Assembly (NCBI GenBank): GCA_944393325.1
Contig: CALXZU010000013.1
Location: forward strand, 1 to 36,532
Source: an uncultured Clostridia bacterium
GTDB lineage: Bacteria; Bacillota; Clostridia; TANB77; CAG-508
Length of the DNA: 36,532 nt
Direction of reading: 5' to 3'
Both the position numbers and the translations under genes were made by a program. This document shows positions 30,554 to 36,532 of this stretch, in pieces. The notes beneath the pieces are model-generated. The model was given only the letters and a program-made list of their open reading frames with translations. It made no database searches and had not been told where the DNA came from. The stretch's first letter is position 1, and every line of letters starts with the position of its first letter.

Positions 30554-31816
30554 TTATTTCTTAAGAACTTTTGCTAAATCTTCTTTATTTACTGTTACTT
30601 TTTCACCTGTTTTATTATTTTCAATTTCTAAAATATTTCCATCCGTCTTGTCACCAATAACTAGAATATTTGGTGTTCCAAGAACTTTACTATCTTTTAT
30701 TTTAGCACCTATATTGATATTTTCTCTATCATCTAATATAGCATTTATTCCCTCTTTATTTAACATACTATAAATTTCTTCTGCGATTTCTATTTTTTCC
30801 TCATCATCCATTTTAGGAATTATTTGTACTTTAAATGGCGCTATATTTTCTGGCAAATAGAAACCACAAGGATTTTCATTTTTATCTTTTATTAAACATT
30901 GTTCATATAAAGCTGCCAAAGTTCTACTTACTCCTATTCCATAACATCCCATATAGTATAAAGCATCTTTTCCTTCTTTGTCTGTAAACTTTCCATTCAT
31001 TATTTCAGAATATCTTGTTCCTAATTGGAAAATGTGCCCTAATTCCATTGTTCTTATTTCCTTAAATCCTTCTATACTATCTATTCCATATTCTTCTTTC
31101 AAATATTCCATATAATTTTCTTTTTCTAATATTTCAGTATTTAAACCAATGCCAGTTTCTTCATTATATAGTATTTTATCTTCTCCTTGGCTTGAAATTA
31201 GCATAAATTCTTCTGATTTTTTTCCTCCCATTGCTCCATTATCTGCAACAATTGGAATAACATCTAAGCCGATTTTTTTGAATATTTCTAAAAATGCTTT
31301 TCTTACATTTTCATAAGATTTTTCCATTCCTTCTGGACTTGCATCAAAACTATATGCATCAAGCATTGGGAAGGCTTTTCCTCTTAGTAAATATCCTCTT
31401 GTACGTATTTCGTTTCTAAATTTTTCTCCTATTTGATAATATGTTACTGGTAAATTTTTGTATGATTTTAATTTTTCTCTTGCAAATTCTAACATTGCTT
31501 CTTCTCCTGTTGGAGCTAAGCAAAATGTTCCTTTATTTGATTCAGTAATTAGCATTGTTCCATCATTTACATATCCATCATATCTTCCTGAATTTTTCCA
31601 AATAGTATCTGGTTGTAATGTTGGAAGTAATACCTCTATACATCCATATTTATTTAAAGTTTTAACTATTATTCGTTCTATTTTTCTTCTTAATAATAAT
31701 GGTACTGTATTATACCCAAATAAACCGGCACCATATTGTACTAATTGCCCAGTTTGAAGCAATATGCTTTGTCCTGGATACATTTCATCTAAATTATTTA
31801 ATTTAACAGTTCCCAT
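30554..31816 (-). CDS. proS: prolyl-tRNA synthetase, short form without editing insertion
   Basis: A 420-residue class II aminoacyl-tRNA synthetase. Motif 2 region YYQIGEKFRNEIRTRGYLLR and motif 3 region CYGIGVSRTLAALYEQC are intact, as is the anticodon-binding domain near the C-terminus (INAILDDRENINIGAKIKDS). Bacterial ProRS is normally about 570 residues. Here the INS editing domain between motifs 2 and 3 is missing, as in alphaproteobacterial forms. Mis-charged Ala-tRNA(Pro) would need a separate YbaK/ProX-type protein. It lies downstream of scpB on the same strand. A second full-length proS elsewhere is possible. Confidence 0.9.
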   Translation of the reverse strand: MGTVKLNNLDEMYPGQSILLQTGQLVQYGAGLFGYNTVPLLLRRKIERIIVKTLNKYGCIEVLLPTLQPDTIWKNSGRYDGYVNDGTMLITESNKGTFCLAPTGEEAMLEFAREKLKSYKNLPVTYYQIGEKFRNEIRTRGYLLRGKAFPMLDAYSFDASPEGMEKSYENVRKAFLEIFKKIGLDVIPIVADNGAMGGKKSEEFMLISSQGEDKILYNEETGIGLNTEILEKENYMEYLKEEYGIDSIEGFKEIRTMELGHIFQLGTRYSEIMNGKFTDKEGKDALYYMGCYGIGVSRTLAALYEQCLIKDKNENPCGFYLPENIAPFKVQIIPKMDDEEKIEIAEEIYSMLNKEGINAILDDRENINIGAKIKDSKVLGTPNILVIGDKTDGNILEIENNKTGEKVTVNKEDLAKVLKK

Positions 31817-31874
31817 TCCTGTTCCGTGATAATTTCATTTTAAAAACCTCTTTTCTAATTATTTTTTTGATTAT

Positions 31875-32490
31875 TTAATTCTTTTCTTCATCTTCCCTTT
31901 CGGGGTTAGGTGCCTCTATAGCTTCTTCATTTTCTTCTAATAAATCATCTATAACTATTTGTTTATTTTCATCTAATTTATATCTTGGAAGTTCTGGTAA
32001 TTCTTTTAAAGAAGAATAACCGAAACATTTTCAAAAAGTCATTTGTTGTTTTATATGACATTGGTTTTCCTGGTAAATCAATTTTCCCTGCTTCTTCTAT
32101 TAATCCATATTCTAATAACTTATATACACAAGCATCAGCTGATACTCCTCTTATTGCTTCTATTTCTGCTCTTGTTATTTTTGGATTATATGCTATTATT
32201 GATAATGTTTCTAAAGCTGCTGTTGATAAATTAGGTTTGCTTCTTTTATCTAATACAGGATATATAGCTTCATACATTTCCTTTTTTGTGCATAATTGAT
32301 ATGAACTATCTACTTTGATTAATTCAATTCCTCTATCTTCTTTTTTATAATCATTTTGCATATTTGAAATTATATTCTCTATTTCCTCACTTGATAATTC
32401 TAATGCTAATATTAATTCGTTTTTATCAACTGCTCTTCCTGCTGCAAATAATATTGCTTCTATTTTTGCTTTTATTTCATTTATTTGCAT
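31875..32490 (-). pseudogene. scpB: segregation and condensation protein B with one frameshift
   Basis: The kleisin-complex partner of SMC and ScpA. Two winged-helix domains are clear (INEIKAKIEAILFAAGRAVD; LETLSIIAYNPKITRAEIEA; GVSADACVYKLLEYGLIEEA). The frame reads normally to TTNDFLKMF, then the expected GYSSLKELPELP lies in the +1 frame. Read straight, the protein ends at 31978 with an aberrant tail (170 residues). With the shift at about 32020-32025 it continues to a stop at 31875 with an acidic tail ending REDEEKN. The shift could be a mutation, a sequencing or assembly error, or +1 recoding at TTT-CGG. Function may survive because the core domains are intact. Confidence 0.85.
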
Positions 32491-32623
32491 AATTATCCCT
32501 TCTTAATTTAAAATTCTTTACTATTATGTCATAAATTTAGCTCTATGTCAATATTTTTTAAACATCTTGCCTTTTTATTTTTATTATGGTAATATATAGA
32601 AAAGTTTTTTAGGAGGTATTGTT

Positions 32624-32800
32624 ATGAGTGAAAATAAAAATATAGAAGTAGTTAAAGGTGATGGTTCAAATTTAAATATTTCTCCAGCATATGACCATTT
32701 AAACGCAGGTACTCCTACTCCTTCAAGTAAGAAACCTAAAAACATTGTTGTTCCTAAAGAAGTTAAAGAAAACAAGTCTACTAAAAATGAGAAAAAATAG
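32624..32800 (+). CDS. small polar conserved-looking protein (58 aa)
   Basis: A short gene with a perfect AGGAGG site 7 nt before the ATG. The 58-residue product (NKNIEVVKGDGSNLNISPAY, then DHLNAGTPTPSSKKPKNIVV, then a Lys-rich end) has no membrane segment and looks partly disordered. It resembles small proteins seen in other Clostridia, but I know no function. An AT-rich promoter region precedes it. It is a stand-alone gene divergent from scpB. Confidence 0.72.
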   Translation: MSENKNIEVVKGDGSNLNISPAYDHLNAGTPTPSSKKPKNIVVPKEVKENKSTKNEKK

Positions 32801-32811
32801 ATTTGTGTAAT

Positions 32812-32840
32812 TTGAATTTTATGTTAATTTGTAGTATAAT
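32812..32840 (+). promoter_or_regulatory. promoter of the 69-residue gene
   Basis: -35 TTGAAT (32812-32817), exactly 17 nt, -10 TATAAT (32835-32840), giving a leader of about 28 nt to the ATG at 32875. Confidence 0.8.
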
Positions 32841-32874
32841 ATAAGTATGCCTATATTTTTTGAAAGGAGTTTTC

Positions 32875-33084
32875 ATGCTTGTATATACCTCACCAAAGCG
32901 TATGGTGGATTCTAATATATTTAGAAGTCCATATTTAGACACCAAGGCTGAAGCTCTTGAGGTGTTAGACAATATTCGCAAAAACTACTCAGTTGAACTT
33001 GGCTGGACAGAACTCGACGGATATGTTGTCAGATGCTCTAATGGCAAATGGCGTGCTATTCGTAGTCACGCAAAATACGAGTAA
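32875..33084 (+). CDS. small hypothetical protein (69 aa) with atypical codon use
   Basis: Start chosen at ATG 32875, which has AAAGGAG just upstream. The product (LVYTSPKRMVDSNIFRSPYL, then DTKAEALEVLDNIRKNYSVE, ending WRAIRSHAKYE) is soluble, mixed alpha/beta-looking, and not recognised. It uses GC-ending and CGN codons (CTC, GAC, GGC, CGC, CGT) far more than its neighbours, which suggests recent acquisition or high expression. It is a single-gene unit with its own near-consensus promoter and a strong terminator. Confidence 0.75.
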   Translation: MLVYTSPKRMVDSNIFRSPYLDTKAEALEVLDNIRKNYSVELGWTELDGYVVRCSNGKWRAIRSHAKYE

Positions 33085-33090
33085 CATCTC

Positions 33091-33144
33091 AAATATAGAG
33101 GATTTGATTAATTGTTAATACTTTTTTTCAAATCCTCTATATTT
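33091..33144. terminator. strong bidirectional terminator
   Basis: Perfect 17-bp stem (33091-33107 and 33128-33144) with a 20-nt loop between two convergent genes. T-rich sequence follows on the plus strand. The hslO stop codon begins at the next base (33145). Confidence 0.88.
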
Positions 33145-34026
33145 TTATTTTATTTGATTTAATAATTTTTCTAATTCTACTTTATTAAAATCATATTTCC
33201 TATTACAGAAATGACAAACAAGTTCTGCCTTTCCATCTTCTTCTAGTATATTCTCTAATTCTTTTTTTCCAATACTTAGAAGTGCTTTTTTCATCTTTTC
33301 TTTTGAACAATCACATTTATATGTAGGCATTTTACAATCTTCTATTACTTTAATATATTTATCTCCTGTTATCTTTCTTGCAATATCAACTAAACTTAAT
33401 TTTTCATCTAACATTTTAGAAATTGCTCCTGCTTCAAATATTCCTTTTTCTATTTTAGATATATCTTCATCTGTAGCATCAGGCATCGGAGTTACTAAAT
33501 ATCCTCCCGCTTCTCTTACTCCATTTTTATCTACTAATACACCTAATGCTATAGCAGTTTGTCTTTGTTCTGAGTTTGCAAAATAGTTGGTAAAGTCATC
33601 TGCAATTTCTCCAGATGTTAAATTAGAAACGCCGATATATGGCTCTTTCAATCCGATATCTTTTATTACATTTATATACCCTTCGTTTCCTACCGCTCCT
33701 CCTACATCTAATTTACCGAATTCATTTAACGGTAAATCCACATATGGATTTTGAACATAACCTTTAACTTCTGGCTGATTATTTGCAACAGCAAGTATTG
33801 TTCCTATTTCTCCATTACCTTTTATTTGAACTGTTATTTTATCTTCTTTTCCCTTCATTTCATTAGCCATAAGTGCTGTTATTGTAAGTACTCTTCCTAA
33901 TGCCGCCGTTGCTAAAGGACTTAAATCATGTATTTTTCTTGCTTCTTCTACCATTTTGGTTGATTTTATACATGTTACTCCTACTTTACCATTATATGCT
34001 AAAAAATTTGTTATTTTATCTTCCAT
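33145..34026 (-). CDS. hslO: redox-regulated chaperone Hsp33
   Basis: A 293-residue holdase that protects unfolded proteins under oxidative stress. The four zinc cysteines are present: Cys238 and Cys240 in YKCDC, Cys271 and Cys274 in VCHFC. The N-terminal domain contains LATAALGRVLTITALMANEM and the GGYLVTPMPDAT segment typical of the family. It starts 9 nt after the GT4 glycosyltransferase gene on the same strand and is probably the last gene of that operon, ending at the hairpin at 33091-33144. Confidence 0.95.
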   Translation of the reverse strand: MEDKITNFLAYNGKVGVTCIKSTKMVEEARKIHDLSPLATAALGRVLTITALMANEMKGKEDKITVQIKGNGEIGTILAVANNQPEVKGYVQNPYVDLPLNEFGKLDVGGAVGNEGYINVIKDIGLKEPYIGVSNLTSGEIADDFTNYFANSEQRQTAIALGVLVDKNGVREAGGYLVTPMPDATDEDISKIEKGIFEAGAISKMLDEKLSLVDIARKITGDKYIKVIEDCKMPTYKCDCSKEKMKKALLSIGKKELENILEEDGKAELVCHFCNRKYDFNKVELEKLLNQIK

Positions 34027-34035
34027 TTTATTCTC

Positions 34036-35175
34036 CTAACTATCATTTTCACTCATTATTACTGTTTTATATTTTGCTATTTTTCTAAAATATTTTTCCA
34101 TTTGTATAATAGTATTATCCCAATTAAACTTACTTGCTGTTACCATTCCATTGTGAGCTATTCTATTCATTAAATCTCTATGATTTATTAAATTTTCTAT
34201 CTTTGATTTCATATCTTTTTTATCATGGTGATTTATTACTAAAGCATTTTCTCCATCTACTACAAAATCTCTCATTCCACCGGTATCTGTTGTTATAACT
34301 GCTGCTCCACAAGTCATTGCTTCTAATGTTGGCAAACCAAAAGACTCATACTCTGAATTACAAATATATATATCAGTATCTCTTAAAATATCTCCTATGA
34401 CATTTTGCTCAGGATTAATTATTGCCTTTTTTCTCTCTTCTATATATTTTTTAGGTTCTGTTTGTGTTATCCAATTTAATTTAATTGGATAATTTTGTTC
34501 TAATTCCCTTATTACTTCTAATATTTCTCCAACATTTTTAAATTTAAAATCTTCGGAACCAACTATTGTAATACTTATTTTCTCTCCATTTCTTTGCTCT
34601 TTTCTAGGAAAAAATATGCTATTTTCTAATGCATTATAAATAACACTTGAATCTCTTCCATATATTTCTCTTAACTTATCTGCTGAATATCTTGATACTG
34701 TATAAATAAATGCAGGTAATTGAATTCTATCATATACAACTTTTCTTTTTGTTTCATTTAATTTATCTATTTCAAATAGATGTGAACCTCCTTGCTCAAA
34801 AAATGAAACAGGTCCTTTATTTGCTTTTATTGCTTTTCTTATACATTTCCAACTTGTTGGAACTACTACATCTGAATAAGGTATGTATTTTTCTATATCT
34901 TCATTATCTGGTACTCTTACAAAATTTATTTTATCATATAATTCATACCAAGATGGATATTCATCATATGTAACAATATTTATTTTATGTCCTTTTTGAG
35001 CTAATCTGTTTGCATATTCTAAAATTATTTTGCTTCCACCACATACTTTAGTCCACACCATTATATATGTAATTTCTAATTTGTCTTTTTCCTTCTCTTC
35101 TGTCTTTTCTACTTTTTGTAACTTTAATTTTTCATTTACTTCAAGCTCTAATTTTTCCCACTCATTGATATCCAT
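34036..35175 (-). CDS. GT4-family glycosyltransferase
   Basis: A 379-residue GT-B fold retaining glycosyltransferase. After a Lys/Glu-rich N-terminal stretch of about 30 residues comes VCGGSKIILEYANRLAQKGH (the acceptor-side Gly loop). The nucleotide-sugar site shows NSEYESFGLPTLEAMTCGAA with the E-x7-E pair. Sugar donor and acceptor are not readable from sequence. It is 9 nt downstream of a histidine phosphatase that itself overlaps a GpgS-like GT2 gene, so it may extend a glucosylglycerate-type product, as mannosylglucosylglycerate synthase does elsewhere. That link is an inference. Confidence 0.88.
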   Translation of the reverse strand: MDINEWEKLELEVNEKLKLQKVEKTEEKEKDKLEITYIMVWTKVCGGSKIILEYANRLAQKGHKINIVTYDEYPSWYELYDKINFVRVPDNEDIEKYIPYSDVVVPTSWKCIRKAIKANKGPVSFFEQGGSHLFEIDKLNETKRKVVYDRIQLPAFIYTVSRYSADKLREIYGRDSSVIYNALENSIFFPRKEQRNGEKISITIVGSEDFKFKNVGEILEVIRELEQNYPIKLNWITQTEPKKYIEERKKAIINPEQNVIGDILRDTDIYICNSEYESFGLPTLEAMTCGAAVITTDTGGMRDFVVDGENALVINHHDKKDMKSKIENLINHRDLMNRIAHNGMVTASKFNWDNTIIQMEKYFRKIAKYKTVIMSENDS

Positions 35176-35184
35176 TTTTGTTAT

Positions 35185-35697
35185 CTACCTTTCATAACAA
35201 ATATATTTTGCATTGTCTAAGATAAAATCTTTAAAATTATCATCATTATATTTTTCATCTAATAATTTATTAATTATTTGTGCTATTCCACCATGTGTTA
35301 CAACTAAAACATTTTCACATTCTGCATATTTATTTAATATATCTTTTATAAATGCTTCTACTCTTTGTTCTAATTTAAAAATACTTTCTATTTTATATTC
35401 TTCTATTTTCTTTTCATAATCCAGATATCCTTTTTTACCTTCTAATTTTCCAAAACTTCTTTCTATTATTCTATTATCTACTTCTAAATTATAATCTGGA
35501 ACTACTATTTTTGCTGTTTCAATTGCTCTTTTTAATGGTGATACAAAAACTTTGTCAAATTTTATATCTTTTAATTTGATCTTAGTTTCCTCTGCTTGTT
35601 TTTTTCCTCTTTCATTTAAACTAATATCATTTTGTCCTTGAAATCTACCTTGATTATTATAATCAGTTTCTCCATGCCTTAAAATATATAATTTCAT
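35185..35697 (-). CDS. histidine-phosphatase family protein, possible glucosyl-3-phosphoglycerate phosphatase
   Basis: A 170-residue phosphoglycerate-mutase-like phosphatase. The phospho-histidine motif LRHGET (His8), the DKVFVSPLKRAIETA block with the second Arg, and VVTHGGIAQII with the second catalytic His are intact. Its ATG overlaps the end of the GpgS-like gene (35694-35697), so the two are translationally coupled. In mycobacteria the enzyme that dephosphorylates glucosyl-3-phosphoglycerate (GpgP) belongs to this same superfamily, which makes that role plausible here. Alternatives include alpha-ribazole or broad sugar phosphatase. Confidence 0.88.
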   Translation of the reverse strand: MKLYILRHGETDYNNQGRFQGQNDISLNERGKKQAEETKIKLKDIKFDKVFVSPLKRAIETAKIVVPDYNLEVDNRIIERSFGKLEGKKGYLDYEKKIEEYKIESIFKLEQRVEAFIKDILNKYAECENVLVVTHGGIAQIINKLLDEKYNDDNFKDFILDNAKYICYER

Positions 35698-36338
35698 TTA
35701 ACATTGCTCCTATTAATTATTGCTCTCATTACTTCTTTACACATTGTTTGCAATAATCTCCAGTCTTTTGATACATTCTTTATTTTTCCTATAAATACTT
35801 CTTCTATTCTTAAATTCATATTTGTTACATCTAATAATAATCCAATATCTACTCCATAATCTTTTTCTAAAGTTAATTTTTCAAATACATCTTTTCTTCC
35901 AGCTATCATACCACTTAATGGTTGTCCATATTTTTTCATATTAGGAAATAGTATTTCTAATAATGGTTGTGCAACTAAAAATGTAACTCTTCCATGTTCT
36001 CTATCAAAGTCTGCTTTTACAAAATCTGCTTTGTCTTCTAATATTGGCTTTGCGAGTATATCTACTACATTATCTACATAATCATTTATGTCTCCATCTA
36101 AAAATACTATGCAATTATTTTTTGAATGTTTAATACCTTCTTCCATTGCATAACCTTTTCCTTGTTTATTACAAAAAATAACTTTTGCACCTTCTTTCTT
36201 AGCTATTTCTTCTGTTTTGTCTGTACATAAGTTATTTACTACTATTATTTCATCTACACTTTTATTCTTTTTGCACATATTAATTACATTTGCTATATTT
36301 TCTTCCTCATTATAAGCTGGTATTATTACTGTAACCAT
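35694..36338 (-). CDS. GT2-family glycosyltransferase, probable glucosyl-3-phosphoglycerate synthase-like
   Basis: A 214-residue GT-A fold enzyme. VTVIIPAYNEEENIANVI is the nucleotide-sugar N-terminus, GKGYAMEEG a donor-site loop, and FLDGDINDY (Asp81, Asp83) the metal-binding DxD. The middle, FDREHGRVTFLVAQPLLEIL followed by FPNMKKYGQPLSGMIAGRKD and YGVDIGLLLDV, closely follows the GpgS/mannosyl-3-phosphoglycerate-synthase-like pattern (RVT..VA.PLL..LFP, QPL.G..AGR, GVEIGLL). GpgS is usually about 300 residues, so this is a short form. It leads an operon with a matching phosphatase and a GT4 enzyme. Class is firm, substrate moderately supported. Confidence 0.82.
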   Translation of the reverse strand: MVTVIIPAYNEEENIANVINMCKKNKSVDEIIVVNNLCTDKTEEIAKKEGAKVIFCNKQGKGYAMEEGIKHSKNNCIVFLDGDINDYVDNVVDILAKPILEDKADFVKADFDREHGRVTFLVAQPLLEILFPNMKKYGQPLSGMIAGRKDVFEKLTLEKDYGVDIGLLLDVTNMNLRIEEVFIGKIKNVSKDWRLLQTMCKEVMRAIINRSNVK

Positions 36339-36421
36339 TTACATTACCTCTCTTTCATTAACATAACTATTATATCAGCTTTTTTATTAAAAAGCAATTA
36401 ATTTTTTAAGCAAACAAAAAA

Positions 36422-36447
36422 GACACCAATATTTTTATATCGATGCC
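36422..36447 (-). terminator. terminator of the rubredoxin gene
   Basis: 11-bp stem (including G-U pairs) between GGCATCGATAT and ATATTGGTGTC on the minus strand, loop of 4 nt, followed by a run of six Ts. It lies 9 nt past the rubredoxin stop. The stretch 36339-36421 upstream of the GT2 gene holds nothing else clear. Confidence 0.8.
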
Positions 36448-36455
36448 TTTAATTA

Positions 36456-36532
36456 TTAATCTTCTTTCTTTTGGAACATATCTTTTCCAACACCACATAC
36501 TGGGCATACCCAATCTTCTGGTATATCTTCAA
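36456..36532 (-). CDS. rubredoxin, C-terminal end only (cut by window edge)
   Basis: The last 24 codons of a minus-strand gene read EDIPEDWVCPVCGVGKDMFQ then KKED and stop. This is the typical end of rubredoxin, with the second CPxCG iron ligand pair visible; the first pair lies outside the window. Rubredoxin carries single electrons in anaerobes, often for oxygen or peroxide detoxification. Confidence 0.9.
   Translation of the reverse strand, partial: EDIPEDWVCPVCGVGKDMFQKKED

Noticed and set aside
32584..32775. Minus-strand open frame of 63 codons
   Set aside because: It lies antisense to the 58-residue plus-strand gene that has a perfect ribosome site; the minus frame has none and reads like an antisense shadow.
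33121..33144. TTCAAATCC resembling a tRNA T-arm
   Set aside because: It is one arm of the 17-bp terminator between two convergent genes; no cloverleaf can be drawn around it.

Overview
This 36.5 kb window is strongly AT-rich DNA. Reading frames are dense, ribosome binding sites are AGGAGG-like, some starts are TTG or GTG, and promoters are TTGACA/TATAAT-like. The content (dnaG-rpoD, an hslO/Hsp33 gene, a SpoIIID-like fragment, TnpV, a MobV relaxase, a TQXA/Cna surface protein with a sortase) points to a low-GC Gram-positive bacterium, most likely an anaerobic Clostridia lineage, possibly gut-associated. The lineage is inferred from gene families, not from a marker-gene comparison.

Layout. 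(1) 1-5130 is accessory DNA. It holds a MobV-family relaxase with a recognisable pMV158-type oriT upstream, about 0.7 kb of hairpin-rich non-coding DNA, a TnpV-like protein, a decayed SpoIIID-like gene, an uncharacterised three-gene operon (SEC-C protein, TPR-like protein, small conserved protein) and a frameshifted nucleotidyltransferase scrap. (2) 5171-10213 is ordinary chromosome: membrane protein, TcdA, FAD-dependent dehydrogenase, cysteine desulfurase, patatin. (3) 10361-19406 is a cell-surface region: a pilin-like GLUG protein, a WG-repeat protein, a CNNM/CBS protein, a sortase with a thioester/Cna surface protein, and a pilin-like LamG protein. (4) 19465-26735 holds a split two-component system around 0.85 kb of decayed DNA, MscS, and rpoD-dnaG. 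(5) 26862-29237 is a third pilin-like locus; its C-terminus looks like a diversity-generating-retroelement (DGR) target, and a broken GLUG gene follows it. (6) 29300-29750 is a compact candidate type I toxin-antitoxin locus. (7) 29758-36532 is mostly housekeeping: small alarmone synthetase, short ProRS, frameshifted scpB, two small genes, hslO, a probable glucosylglycerate-type operon, and the 3' end of a rubredoxin gene.

Most notable points. First, three pilin-like surface genes with almost the same N-terminal segment but unrelated C-terminal modules (GLUG, LamG, DGR/C-type-lectin-like) each sit back-to-back with a small XRE-family regulator. In two of them the divergent promoters share exactly the same geometry, with an inverted repeat lying between the -35 and -10 of the pilin gene. 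Second, 29300-29750 carries a strong promoter, a leader whose 5' end is complementary to the ribosome binding site, a 64-residue membrane peptide, a terminator, and an opposing promoter plus terminator that would make an antisense RNA of about 120 nt. Together these are the hallmarks of a type I toxin-antitoxin system. No reverse transcriptase, template repeat, CRISPR array, tRNA or rRNA was found.
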